A stretch of 64,000 nucleotides of DNA, taken from Paragordius varius (Eukaryota > Nematomorpha). Shown piece by piece: positions 22,098-50,300 of this stretch. The notes beneath the pieces are model-generated. The model did no database searches, was not told the origin of the DNA, and saw nothing but the letters and a program-made list of their open reading frames with translations. The DNA lies in the NCBI GenBank assembly GCA_964247055.1, contig OZ176058.1, positions 2,294,001-2,358,000 on the forward strand, in the 5' to 3' direction. A program made the position numbers and the translations under genes. Position 1 is the first letter of the stretch. Each line of letters begins with the position of its first letter.

Positions 22098-25000
22098 ATG
22101 AACGAAGAAATACATCATTTGAATGCTGAAGAATATCAAATTTTAAATAATGTTGAAACATTTCAAACATCTCCGTCTCTTATAGATCGAGTAATAATAC
22201 CTAATTTATAAATGTTTTAAACCCAAATTTTAACAATGTAAAACAAAAAAACCAAAATATTATATTTGTTAATAATATCGCTATTATTTGTTAAAATTTA
22301 CATTTATTGAATACATTTTAGACACGATATATAAAATTTTTTAAATAGCCTAATTACATAAAATTTAATAATTTTTTTTTAATTTCAAAAACCAATTTTT
22401 GTTATCCAAATCAACTCTATCAGATATCAGTTAATAATGAAGAAGGAGAAATATTATCCGATTTAGAAGATGATAGCTTACATTCTACACATATTCCCTC
22501 CAATAATATAGTTGATACATCAATATCTAAAGTTTGATATTTCTTTTATTTTTTTTATTGAAAGAATTTATTTCTATATTAATTTATTTTATGTTTGATC
22601 CTGTTTTAATTAGATAATTTTTTTATCTGGTATTTATACTTTTTTCAAACTAATACCACTATTTTTGAGACCAAATACTTATGCACCTAAATTAAAATTT
22701 TAATGCGAACTTTAAAATATCTCCACTTTCTAAATAAAAATTTTCTTAGTTCCATATAAAACCTCAAAATTATTTTTTTAAAAATACTTAGATATGGATG
22801 AAACTCGACTAATTAAACATCTGAATTTTTGATACTTTTGACGATATTAAATGTGATATTTATTTCTGTACATAGAGTTACAATATGGTTATTATTATAA
22901 GATTATGTTTTAGTATTAGCATCCACATTGTAATTCCAATACAATATATCGTAGTAAACTTTCTTTACGACTTAAGAGATATTTTAATTTAGATTCTTTA
23001 AAGTTTTTAAATTTTTTTAACATTTAACTTTTGAAATTAAAATCCTAAATTTTGTTTCCCCTCCAAAAAACTAATAAATTTAAAGGAAGAAAAGGGTACA
23101 GAAGGATCTTATAAATCATCTGTGAAGAATCCCGTAAATGAAAAAACAGCTGCTAATTGCAGTCAGTCTGATGTTGAAGCAGACGGACAAGATGGCGCCT
23201 TGGAGGAAGGTGAACTTTCAGACACACCTGTTGGCGACGAAGCCTCCGCTAAAAGCAACATCTGTCGATACTTTTCACGGTTTGGTTCCTGTAACCGTGG
23301 CAACCAATGCAAATTTTTGCACATTCACCCTTCTTCCAATACCAATCAAGTAAATAATGTATTTATTAAAAATCGGTAAAAAAACTAAAATAAACATTTG
23401 GTTTTTTAACCATATATTTTAAATCTTGTTTTTTTTAATTTTACTTTTTTATATTGGATCTCAAGATAACGATTTTTAAGATGTTTATATTATTTACATA
23501 CTCAAATGCTTATTTCACATAATCATAATTGATAAAAAGTTTTAATGTTTAAAAATACAATATTGGAAAATTATAAATGGACAAAAACGCAAAAACTAAA
23601 GCTGATAAGTTGATTTTTTAAACAATTATCTATCATGTATTATATTTATATATTAAATAATGTTCGTTTTTTGGTTTCAAAATAAGGAATATAACGATTA
23701 ATTACACACTCAATTATATTTTATACAATTGTAATCATAAAGGCTATTATAAAAATTTGAATGTTTTAAAAAGAAAGGACAATAAAAATATTTGTCTTTT
23801 AGTTTTTACGTTTTGTCTGTTTAAATACAATCGTTACAGTAATTAATACTAATGTGGCTTTTGGTTAATTAACTAAATTGTGAAAATTTAATTTAAATAT
23901 CTCATGCTTAAATAAAATTAGGAATAAAATAACTTTCTTATTTTTATAAAATAATTTTATTGCGCATTAAAATAGCATTTATTCAATCTTGTTATAGAAT
24001 CATCCTGGCCGAATTATAATTACCAGTAATAGCAAAAGTACCCTATTAAATAATACACCTGTTGTTGTCACCTCATGTTGCGTACGTGACTTAAACACAG
24101 CTGTTGACACGGTTGCCGGGGGCAACGTCCTTGAATGCAACCAAAATAATGGTGTAATCACGGTTGCCGATAGCAACGCCGTTGAAAGCAGCAATAAAGG
24201 TGGTCTGGAGACACCCCAAAATAGCGATGATAAAGGAAAAGGAGAAAGTTTAATAAATATCACAACAAGAGGAGGAGCTGCTTCGGCATGGGAACGTGGA
24301 TTGGCCCAAGCCAAAAAACTAAATAGTGCTAAACGCCAAGCAGTATCAGCTGACGTTGCTATGACAACCACCACAGCTGATGTTTTAGCTCGCAAAGAAG
24401 AACGTGATTACCATGGTAACCACCAGGAGGTGGGGCGAACGAAATTACCACCAACGAGATACAGACAACTGTTGGATCACAAGGAAGGAGATGGTGATGA
24501 CGAAAGGGAATTTAGTCTGCATCCACCCTACTCGCATTTTGGGCGAAACTACGCCCCTCCATTTATTTTACCGCCACCCAGACACCCAGGGGTCATGAGG
24601 GGTCCTGGACCGCCCCCTTACTATTATCCACCACCACCACGACCAGGCAATTGGGGTCATCCCCCTCCCTTATATCCTCCACCTCACCATAGGTTAGTCA
24701 CATATATAAATTTTTGTTGTTATTTAACAGAGGATGTTTGATATTGATCATAATATGTTTTGTGCAAAAAAACACTAATTAAAAAAACCTTTTGCGTAAA
24801 AAATTTATATTCCTTAAATTTATTTATTTCCAAAGTATGACATAGTAATTAGAAATAAAATAGGATTTTTTTTATTTTTTTTAACTAAACACTATGTATA
24901 AGAGCTTTTGACCCTCAACCCAATATTAATTGGTACAGTCATGTATGTTTAGAATTGTCAAACATACGTATATAATTGATTTTACTATAATGTCAACTTT

Positions 25001-25811
25001 TAAGATGCGCATTTTTAAGCCTTATAAAAATAATAGCCTATTTATCGTAAATTAAAAACAAAGTAAAATCAATTAAAAACGTATGTTTGACAATTCTAAA
25101 CATACATGACTGTATATAATTTAGTCGTAATTTAATTTATTTATCTATACAAAATTAATCCAATTTTATTCAATTAAAAATTCAATCCACTAATATATAA
25201 TATAATGTACATGTGCACGTGCCTATTTAGACGGACATTCACTGGACCATATGATACATATGTTCCACCACCACCACCTCCACTCCTATCTAATAATTAT
25301 TATCCTGATATTTATCTCGACATGGTGGAGGGAAAAGAGGGGGGTAGGGAATCGCCCATTTTGGTGCACCACCCACCAGCTGGCGTTGATTTGAGGGATC
25401 ATTTGGTTTGGAGACGAAGGAGGAGACGTTGCTTCAATGACAATGCTGTGCCAGAGGAGGAAACAGCTGACCCAAAAGCAGCTGATGCCGTCACAGATCA
25501 GCTGAGTTATCTATCATCGACTCCATCATCATCTGATGATGATGATAAATTTCTAACAGTAAGGATTTAGTTTATAAAAACTAAACGAAATTGAATAAAT
25601 TCTAGAAGAACAGGGGGAGGGGAGGATCCAACACACGGCCCTCTGATATATTGTGTGCGGCCCGTGAAACATTTGGAATATCATAATTTGCAAAAATATG
25701 CTCACAAAATCTTATCAAAACCATTTTTTTTACAAATTTGACATACTCTATATAATTGGCAAAAAACTAAAAAATGTTATATCGTGATTGCATTTTACAG
25801 TCTTATCTTAT

Positions 25812-25867
<56 letters not shown>

Positions 25868-28800
25868 TAGTCATTTTTTAATGCGTTTTTTTTGGATTTT
25901 TTAAAAGTAAAAAATGCGGCCCTCGAATGTATTTATTAAACAAAATTTGTGTGTTGCTTTTTATGTTAAACTTTATTGTTGTATTTATACAATATAGAAA
26001 ACAAGAAATTCATCACACGATAACTCAAAACTACCCCAAACAACCGATGATCAATGTATGTATAGTTTTGTTATATTTTAAATTATGTTTATATATTTTT
26101 TAATGATTAATAAAAACCCATATATTAGGCGTTTTTAATTGCTAATACTTGTTTAAATTTTTTTCTAAATAGGTTAGTTTTGTGCAACCAATTTTTTAAG
26201 AGAAAAATTCATAATACTTTTATTTTTAACATTTATAATAACTATAAAAAATAATATGTGATTAAATTCAAACATAAAAATTTAATAAAGTTTAAGTTGT
26301 ATAAAGTTATTTGTTTACGCAAGAGGCACAAGTTGTTTTTGTTACAAAAGGCGATACATGAAATTTTCCAAGAAACTCAAAACGATTGATACTGATGATG
26401 ATAATAAAAATTTTTTGTAATTTTAATTTGATTTTACAAGCAAATATTTTGGTTAAATATCGACACATGTATTATATTATGAGCTAAAACTACTTATTGT
26501 GATATATATATACATAATAAAATTGTGGTTTTTTAACGAACTTTTTATTTTCAATATTTTTTTAGTTATTTGCGATTAAAAAATCTATTATTTTAACACT
26601 TAAATTTTTATAGCTGTTGGGAAAAGAAATAAACCAGATGATGAGTGGCATGACCCTTGGGCACGTGATAGAGGAACGAAAAGTACTTTTTATTTAATTA
26701 ACAAAAATTATATTATTTAATTACATTTTCAGGCTGTTGAAACATTTTTTGATGCAACACTTTTTTATTCAGTTCAACATTAATATTATTTACTATAACT
26801 TTCATTCAGTTTTGATTTCAAATACCTAATGTAGTTTTAAATTTTCGTATAATGTGTTAAACTTTTTTAAATATAAAAAAAATATTGCAGTAGACCTCAT
26901 TCATAGTGACTCCGATTGTCAAAAAAATACATAGTTTAATATCCGCATCCTGACCTTTGATTGAATATATATAAATTTTTATTATTTAGCCTCTATAATT
27001 TATTAATACATAATTCTTTTCTTTGCTTTTTTTGTTTATTATGAGTTATCCAAAGTACCTGAAATTAGTAGGTTTGTATGAATGTATAATCGCAAACGGT
27101 GATACCTTAAAAAGAATACATTTTAGGGGTTATTTTTAAAAGCTCATTGCAAGAAAAGGGATTTTTAGGGGTGTATGTAAGGTGTGGTGTTTGTTAGTTT
27201 CTTTTATGTTGCCATTGTGAGCTATGGACGATTTTTAAATACTTTATTTGATCTTGATTGTAGATTTTATTAAAAGTAAGATTAAATTTATTACCACACA
27301 TCTCTTTATGCCAAATTTTATACAATTATAAATATGAGTTTTACCTGAATTAAGTATTTCTTTTGGATGTCATTTAAGTTTTCATTCTATTGTTTTAGCA
27401 AATAGAGTCACACATCAACGGAGATATTTTGAATCTGCAGAAATTATCCAGAATGATGAATTAAATAATTCCTTCGATCGAGTTAATGAAAGTAAAAACC
27501 GCAAAAATGTTGAAAAGCAATTTTTTTCAACTGATAAAAGTGGCAGACGATATCAACAACACGATACGGCATTATCGTCTGACTACTATAACTATCATTA
27601 TTCAAATTATTCTCGTTATCCAGCATCTCACCATGACAGGTTAGCTTAATGAATTTATTAATCAATAAATTAACTATATAAATATGTAATAAATTAATGT
27701 GTTTTATTTTTGGGAAATCCAAAATTTGATTTGGTTTTTATTTATTAATAATGCGGAAGTCGCTAAATCATATTGGTATAAAATTATATTGTCTTTAAAT
27801 ATTTCAATATATTTGGTGTATTATTTTTCCCGATTAATTTTTTTATATCGGCATTATATTAAATGATGAATTTATGTTATAACTAAGATTAGTTTTTGTT
27901 TATTGGTTAAGTTTTAAGATGAATAGTTAAATTCAATGTGAAATCAATTAAGTTGTAACAGAAAATTAAAATCTAAATTTATATTGCATAATTGCGTGAT
28001 ATCATCTAAATGTTCGTTGAAAAATTCTTAAATTCTTTTTAAATCTTATAAAAAATGTCCAATATTAAATTCTTTTTCCCATAGATCTCATCATCAATAC
28101 GACTCCACTTTTGAGACTAACAGCACGCGGAATGATATTTTATCCCATACTAACAGCAACAAACGTATAAAATCAGCTGTTGTTCGTGCCACCAATATTC
28201 ATAAAGAAAATTCTGATGACAATTTTTTACAAGATAACAAGAGGAGTTATTCGAAAAAACGAAACAAAAGTTCAAGTGTTAGTTCAAATTCGTCAAATAC
28301 CACTTCACAAACATCCACTAGGTCGTCATCTTCATCTACTACCTCCTCGAGTTGTTCTGAAAAAAGTTCTGCAAAATCTACCATAAATACAGTAAAATTT
28401 CAATATGTATTAATATGAATGTGAAAATGCTTTTTAAAGGCCATATAATTATTATAAAAGAAAATTCAATAAAATAATTATAATATTTATTTTTTGTGCC
28501 GAAAACTTTATCAAATATATATTTATATATAATAATATAGTAAATGCATTATTGGATGCAAAAATTATAAAAAGTTTAAAGAGTCGTCCTTTTAAAAACT
28601 AAATTATTATTTATAGTTACTCATTGTGTGCAAGACACCTTTATTAAGGTGTAAAATGGTTATTATACAATTCTTTTCTTTACGCTTTATTAAAAAATTA
28701 AAGATTAAATATACCTATTACTGTAATATATTTTCAAAGTAACTATTAGATAAAATGATATTTTTTACATTTATGTGCATTCATTATTAAAATTTACTAT

Positions 28801-31539
28801 ATTTACCCTTTGTATTTATTTCACTATAGACTCAAAACGAAAAATACGCCCCCTGCTCAGCTGATCATGATGCTATTTCTAGTGGTTCAGCTACAAGCAA
28901 TAGTTCAAACAGTACTACAAAATCTTCACCTGATCACATCAATTCTTTAGATAATAAAAGTCAAAAGTCATTTAAACTAGATAATCTTAGAAAGCCTAAA
29001 ACAAATGAGAAAACTGATGTTTTAAACATTAAAAGTGCCCTACCTGTTCAGAAAAATGTTAATGAATCAAAATCTATATATTTTGGTGCTAATAAGAAAG
29101 AGAAGGAAATGTCAGATATTTCATCCGATAACCAATTTTCTGATGCTGAAACCAATTCAAAAAGCCACCACCCCACACAAAAAATGCATAAAACGAAAGA
29201 TTTGAACCAAAAAGATATAAAGTATATACTTTTTTATGTTTTTTATACATTTTTAATGTGATAATCTTTGTTGAAATTTTTGGAGGAATAAATTGATATA
29301 TTCAATATAAATTATAAAACAGATAAAATCTTTTGGTTTAATGACTATAAAATATTTAATCAACAGTTTTTAATATAAATTACGGGATATTTTAAATTTT
29401 TAACATGAATATTTAAAACTTTGTGATATTTATTGCAGAAATGTTGATGTCCCATTAATACAATCTAAAGTAGGTATGAAACATGTTTCTGAATCGGATT
29501 TGGAAAGGTTTATACAATTTTGTTTTATTTATTATTAATACATGATGAGTCATTATCCGCATCTTGAGTTTTCAAAAAAAATATTTATCCTTAGTTTTTT
29601 TAAATTAATTAATAAATTTTACTCACAAATTAATATATATATCTAATAATTAATATAAATCTACTGATATTTGAAAAACAGTAATTACATGAGTAAACTT
29701 AACTAGTATAATAAAGTTGAAGCTTTATATTAAAATTCTAAAAGTCAATAAATAATGTTTAGAATAAGTTTATTATAGTTATATGCCCTTCTATATTAAA
29801 AGTTTACTGTACATGAAAAATAAATCAAACTAACCCCTAATAATGTGGTTTTTATAATAACTTTTTTTAAATGTTTCGTATATATTATTGTTAAACAGTT
29901 TATAGGATTTTTTTATATTATTATTTGCAGACATTTATTGTGTGCGAGAAAAAACTAAATTTATTTATTTGATATTTATCAATAGATGTTTAAATTTATT
30001 TTTTCTTGCCTTTCATAGTATATCCTCAGATGATTCGTTAGAAAATGAATCTTTCAGCGATAAAAATGCTCCAAAGAAAGCTAATAAACACCATTTACCT
30101 TTAATCGGTAAAATTACATTTTAATAGTTTTTATTTTAATAATCAATTTTAACTTCAAATTCACCCTTAAACATATCAAATTTATTTCAAACAATTTAAA
30201 TGCATTCTAAATTTAAGAATCAATATTACCTATACTTTTATATATTTTTAAAAAATGAAATTTTGTTTGTTATCTAAATATTACTGAAAAAATAAACGAA
30301 GCCATAAAAATATATTTCGTATTAATGATGAGTTATATTAGCCCGAAAACACATAATTTATTATTAGGGGGAATTTGAATTGTTTAATTTAAAATGTAAA
30401 TGGTATATTAATCAATTATATTGATTCACTTATTTAATTTATAATGTACGAATTAAAATTATACGACAAATATAAAAATTAAAAGACAAATATTTTTTTA
30501 TAGCAACATTAATACTTTTAAAGCCTTGATTTTCCCACAATTTATATAAAGTGGAATTATAGAATCGTTGTAATAATAATTTTTATCTTAATTTCCTTGT
30601 AGCAAAATTTAATTTAGATTTATAAAAAAATCAAGGTTTAAAAAGTATAAAATATATATTTTGCCTGTCAAATTTTATATTTTGCTGTATATTTTTATAT
30701 TACATTTATTTATTCTTAGATAAAGAAAATGTCAAATCCTCCATCATTCAAAAAAAGAAACAAAATAGCAATTATGACAACACAATTAACGTTAAACAAT
30801 CGAAAAGATATTCCAGTGATAAAAACGAACAAGAAACTAAATTTAACAAGGAGAATGGATCTAAAACAATAAAAAAGGTATGTAAAATTAATTAGTACAA
30901 ACAAATTAAATCATTTCTATCAACTCAAAATTATATATATAGATTATTTTTACATGAAAATGTGCGTTTTAAATATTATTTATGAATGAAAAAATTTTGC
31001 TGTAATAATAAAAACTGTTGTCTTTGGTTGAAAAAGCATAATTTTATGAAAAAATAGTTATTTGGGAATGGTAAGATAAAAGCTGTGGTTCTATTATACA
31101 AAAATGTTTTTAATGGAAAATGCGTTTTTAGAACAAAAATGGCATATATAAACGAAACGAGGAAATTTAAATTAATACATTAAATATGACATACATAATG
31201 CCCAACATAAATGGTTTCGCGGATCGTATTATTACATTTTTTCATACATATGACTGTAAAATGTCCATACACAATATAACAATTTTTTCTAGTTCCCTCA
31301 AAATGGATATAGAATTATTTTAAAAAATTGTTTGAGGGTAAAATTGAATTGTAAATGGTATATTTTAAAACAATATATTTATATTAATGTTTTAATTTTT
31401 ATTACAGAATATATCACCAAGTGGTGTTGCAAACATCATATCCTCCAAAAACAGCAATGATAAAAATGCTCGCCGTGAACAATTGTTAAAAGAACTGAAA
31501 GAAGTTGAAATGGCTATTGCGAAAAAACTTGGAAAATAA
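22098..31539 (+). CDS. ZC3H18: ZC3H18-like CCCH zinc-finger protein (14 exons)
   Basis: Nuclear mRNA-fate factor; in vertebrates ZC3H18 (NHN1) links the cap-binding/ARS2 complex to the NEXT-exosome pathway and mRNA export. Exons: 22098-22190, 22424-22531, 23086-23349, 23998-24692, 25231-25558, 25998-26055, 26614-26682, 27399-27639, 28085-28391, 28830-29221, 29439-29507, 30019-30107, 30720-30877, 31408-31539. They total 3003 nt (1000 residues) with no frame break; human is of similar length. Landmarks in family order: an acidic LEEGEL stretch before the finger; CCCH finger C127-X8-C136-X5-C142-X3-H146; SAWERGL at 251-257; a Pro/Tyr-rich segment (~310-350); DEWHDPW at 525-531; Ser-rich, Lys-rich low-complexity region; and a C-terminal coiled helix RREQLLKELKEVEMAIAK. 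No long Arg-Glu-rich or RS tract is seen, unlike vertebrates. Lies head-to-tail with the ZRANB2-like gene. Confidence 0.9.
24936..25112. mobile_element. Palindromic MITE, CAGTCATG ends, TA target
   Basis: CAGTCATGTATGTTTAGAAT at the left is the inverse of the right end, with arms of about 50 bp and a unique centre. TA on both flanks (24934-24935, 25113-25114) fits a Tc1/mariner-type non-autonomous element. Sits in ZC3H18 intron 4; the same terminal octamer recurs at 62113-62336. Confidence 0.85.
25611..25945. mobile_element. hAT-like non-autonomous fragment
   Basis: CAGGGGGAGGGGAGGATCCAA followed by ACGGCCC and TGTGCGGCCCGTG, with a later ATGCGGCCCTCG, is typical of hAT-derived sequences. 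The right end is not clear. An (AT)n run of about 48 bases (25818-25866) has expanded inside it. Lies in ZC3H18 intron 5. Confidence 0.4.
25818..25866. repeat. (AT)n microsatellite
   Basis: Uninterrupted AT dinucleotides in ZC3H18 intron 5. Confidence 0.95.
30154..30403. mobile_element. Diverged TACCATTTACA-family MITE
   Basis: Contains CAAATTCACCCTTAAACA at the left, TGATGAGTTATATTAG centrally and AAATGTAAATGGTATA at the right, in the family's usual order. Sits in ZC3H18 intron 12. Confidence 0.6.
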
Positions 31540-32807
31540 ATTTTTACAAAGTTTATTTTTTTTTTTTTTTCAAATAATTTTTAATTAGTTTTGAAGGTTT
31601 ATAATGACATATTTTATATATATTATTTATATTTTTTGCAAAATATTTGGAATATGTAAAATATATGAAAATATTGAGTTATATATATATGCCAAGCATG
31701 TAAACTAATTTTCAGATATTAGTATAATAAATTTATTAATTCTCTTTATTTAAAATTTTTTGACATTTTTACTTTGATTTAAATAATAATAATGATATTT
31801 TATTGAGAATGATTAGATTATACTGATTATAACCATACTTATTATTGTTACATTCTTACCTTTGATTTATGTAAATTTCCTTTATTTATATACAATAAAT
31901 AATATAAAAAATATAAATTTACCTATTTTTTATTAAATTTCATGTGTTGATGATAAGTTATTAATAGTTTCAAAAATATAGATATAATATTACAAGATAT
32001 ATAATTTAATTTTTTTTGGTAAAAAACTGAATAATAATTTTTTAAAATTTTTATTATGGAAAAAATTGCAAAAATACACATTAATTTTTACAGTTGTGTA
32101 ATAAAAAATTTTAAAAAATATTTTAAAACTATAAACAACCGAAACTAATTATTTTATAATTTTTGTTAATTAAGTTGATCAGCTATAAAAATTTGATTAA
32201 TAATACATGTAATTATTATAATTGTAAACTCTCCAAAATGAATAATTAATAAATTTTTTGGTATTTTAAAAATATTTGAATATAAATTTGCGCTTTTTAA
32301 CCTTTTAAATATAATAAAAATCAAACAAACTAAATTCAGTTATTTCAATTTCTGAATATCCGTATATATTTTGAATATATAAATTTATTATTATTTAATA
32401 CATTTATATATATGGACAATGAATTTTTTGTATCAATAATTACAAATAATAAAACAATAATAATATTTTTTGAAAATACTGAAAAATAAATTATATAATG
32501 ATGAGTTTTGGGCATAAATTTTTTCATACAAGGAATGCTCTAAGGTTTTTTTGATAATTATAATTAAAATTAATGATCGATTTGGTAATTTATAAATTAA
32601 ATATACATATTAAGAATGATAAAAAAATAAATTAATTAAAATATCATTGATTAATGACTAATTTAGTGTTGGGAAACAATTATTTATAATTTTTTTCTTT
32701 TCTCAAGCATTTAAAATTAAATTTTGAATTAAAATCAAATAAAATAAAGCCAAAAGCACTTATAAGATTTTATTACGTAAAAATTAAAATCAGGTGTTTT
32801 CGTGCGG
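31540..32807. other. Convergent ZC3H18-Rab2 intergenic interval
   Basis: The 3' ends of the two genes face each other across about 1.3 kb of A+T-rich sequence. AATAAA near 31725 (+) is a candidate ZC3H18 poly(A) signal. No transposon ends or exons recognised. Confidence 0.6.
32769..32774 (-). terminator. Candidate Rab2 poly(A) signal
   Basis: AATAAA on the minus strand, 34 bases after the Rab2 stop codon. The hexamer is frequent by chance in this composition. Confidence 0.35.
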
Positions 32808-46703
<13,896 letters not shown>

Positions 46704-46864
46704 TTGACAATAAAAATATTTTGACTAAAACAGACGATACAGATCGATCGTCGTATCAATAAACATGTGTTGTTGCGAATGCAATTATATTTTATTTTTC
46801 AAATTTATATATTAGGATTAAAATATATAAATAACTAACGTTAATATTAATATATTTATGTTAA

Positions 46865-47376
46865 AACTTGGATAAAACACATTCATTTTAGTCCTTCGAT
46901 TTAAATTGGGTTAGTTAAGCACCCCAGGCCTGTTTAAAATTAAATTCTTTATAAAAAATATGGAAGAAATCGTAACCATGTCAAAATTTTGCACTTATAT
47001 AACATAATAAACCGTAATAAATAAAATTTTTTATCCAAAACACCATATTATTTATTTTAAGCTAAAACCGAAAGGTATAAATTAGTCAATGTGCAATGGT
47101 AAAATTGAAAAATAAAAAAAATGAACCGCTTTCTCTATTTCTATTAATAGATGTAATATTAATAAAAAGGTAGCTCTAATTGTACCCTTAATCGAAATAG
47201 TTTGACATACTTTTTTTCAAAACAAAATTTTATTTAGATATTTTGGCATATTTATACAATTTTTTTTAGGATAGAAGCATAAATTTAGATTAGGACCGGT
47301 TCCTTCAGTAGTTTATAAAAATCCTAAATAAAATTTAGTTTGGGGTATTTATATACCCTAATTTGAATTCGAACTG
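46865..47376. mobile_element. TTAA-flanked MITE upstream of Rab2
   Basis: TTAA at 46861-46864 and 47377-47380 with body ends AACTTGGATAAAACACATTC and CCTAATTTGAATTCGAACTG. It begins about 160 bases upstream of the Rab2 ATG, so it probably lies in or next to the Rab2 promoter. Confidence 0.8.
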
Positions 47377-50300
47377 TTAAACAAGTCTAAATTACCAAAA
47401 TCCAAAGCAGTTTATTTTGTACAAATTTAAATTTTTAAATATATTTAATAGAATTATTTTTATGCATAGAAAAATGTTATTAAAACTACTTATTATATCC
47501 ATATATAACCGATTATAAATAAGGTAGAGCATGGAAAAAAATTGGCAAGATTTTTCAATATTTTATAATTATATTATAATAAATTTATTTTTGAAACATC
47601 ATGTTTTTATATATAGGCTTGCAATCCGACAATTTTAGTGTGCCATTAAACAAACCTAAAAAGCGGCTCCAGATTAAATAATGCTTCTAAATTAATTTAT
47701 ATTGAGTTAAATTATGATTATAAAACTTGTATTAAAAAGGTTCTATCTATCAATGCGAAACCATTTTTATCTTATATCAACCGTTATTGGGTTCTACAAC
47801 GAAAAAGTGAAATCTTTATTATGACATTTACTATGATATAAACAGATATGGATTTGCATTGTATTATCCCATATACTCATGGCATATTATGTAATTTTTG
47901 CCTCCATTTCTATCCAAAAAAGTAAAATCATATTTTACATAAATTTTTTTATATTAAGTAATAATGTTGAGGCGCATTAAATATTATCAATACGTTTCAT
48001 AATTTATATTTTTTCCTTAAACACACCTGGGCTTCTCAACAGTCCTGTATTTTAATTTCTCGGGCATGTAGACAAATACAATGACTTTTGGGGTAGTTTA
48101 TCCAGGAGCGATTTAAATTTGAATATCAGCATAGAGTATTAGGCCGAATCCAAAAATATGCTTTTTTAGGCTTTTCGCCTAATACAAAAAAACATTTTAA
48201 AAATAATTTTAAATTATAAAAAAATATTTTTTAAATCGTTAATACAATTGACTGACAAATAATTGTATATTAATGTTAGAAAATGATAATTAACCTTAGT
48301 AAGTTTTCAGGATGCATTTTATCAGCAAAATTTGATATTTATAGCTTTTTAATTCGGCTGTTTATCGTGTTTTTAAGCCCATTTTTGGACTATAGAAGTA
48401 TATAAATTGGCATTTTGTAAATAATAATGTTTGATCGAGCTCTGAATAGAAAACTACCACATGATGTAATCGTACAAATCAGTATGAAGGAAGTGTTTAT
48501 AACCTTTTGTGACATACCCTATAAGATTTTACATTAAAATTTTTGGAAAAATATTGTGAGCCAAAACGAAAATTCTATTTTATAGCTTTTAAAGCGCATT
48601 TTTCCTAAATCCTATTTAGTGGCAATCTATTATCAAACATTTTGCCATTAAATCCTGTATCTTTGAATAACCCATAATTTAAAAATATATTCAATTTGCT
48701 TTTTATTCACAAAAGATCAAAGTTGGATGTAATTTAAAAAGATGGACAGTATATATTATATCGTAGTAAAGTGTATAAATTTTAGTTTTAATATATACGA
48801 ATTTAAAAACTTTTGTTGAAACTTAAATTTAGGAATTTCACGAGCATTTTTGGTGAACACTTAAAACTTCGATTGGCGTATTTTATAAATTTTATTTAAA
48901 ATATTTTTTGTCGGTACCTAGAAATTTATGCATTAAGATCTACTATTAACTACTGTCCATAAAATAAAATGGGGTGAAAAAATTATTATATCATGCTATA
49001 ACAAAATAATAAATAGATTTAAATAACTATTTATATCTATTGGACGACCTCTGATCATCTCTAGTTGCCAATAATACTTATAAATTTTATTTTCTCGCAC
49101 AATAAAATATTTAAACATTTTATTATTCCTCCAAATTTACGGAGAGTCCCTAGTTTTTTGAAATAAATTTATTTATCGAACTTTTACCGTAACCATTGAA
49201 TCGCTTATAAAACCTTCTCATTTGTAAATACTATGCCACTTAATTAAAAGTATACAATAGTATTGGTGGAAACGAAATTTTGTTAATATTTAATTTTTTT
49301 AAAAAAACTGTTAGTATTCCCTCTAGAACACGTGTGTAAATACAATTTTCTTTGGGGCTGCCTTGATTTTTGGTTTTGAGCCAAATTTAGATGATATAAC
49401 TTCTGAATAATCGTTAATTTTTGATTGAAATCGACATCTTATTTATTAATATTTTTTAAAGCATTTTGTTAAACAACCCTTGCTCTAGATCAACTGAAAA
49501 TGCGCTTTCAATTTTGCGTTATTAAGAAAGTAGCCATCATTGGTTAATGTAAATCATTTAATCACTAGTTAACATATTTTCTTAATACCTCATGTTTTAA
49601 TTTTTCATAGCCCTTATTATTACATATTTTATTTATAGTTCCAGACTGATTATATGTTTAGTACACTTTAAATTTTTGGAAACTACAAAAGTTAGACAAT
49701 CTGTAAAACAGGTATTTGTTTAAATCAATCCTCATGTGATCAAGCTTTTTAGATCTATTCTTAAATAATATTGGTATATTAATGGAAATAGATTGAGGAA
49801 ACAATGTTTTCAAACTATATTTGTACAGTATTCGTACACTCTTTTAAAGTTTCAGTTGTGGCTTTAATATACTATAGGTTTGTTAACAGGAAAAACTCCT
49901 AGCTTTCCCTAACAAAACATAGGGCTAAATTTACTGTTACACCGGACTTAAATTTGACTCGTATGAGAAATCACCTGAAAGCTGAATCAAGAGCCTCCAT
50001 ATTCTTTTCCTATTATGAAGAGGGTTTTAAAATCTTTTAATCCAGAAAATTATTGTAGTAATCGTTTATTCTCAACTTTGGTGGAGCAATAATAGATCTC
50101 AGCCAAAGATATTTATGACATCGAAGCTGGCTTATTCTGTAAATACCTTAAAAGTTAATAGATTATTTTATATTATTAAAGTCATTTTAATATCAGACTT
50201 TAATCCATTTAATGTTAGCTTTTTTTCCGTTCTATATTCCGAGATTCAATTGCGTCGCCTTCGAATTTTTTAAAAATACGGAGCTAAAATGGGATTGGTT

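Noticed and set aside
23998-24395. 131-codon minus-strand frame over ZC3H18 exon 4
   Set aside because: Shadow of the real plus-strand exon, which joins in frame on both sides and contains SAWERGL.
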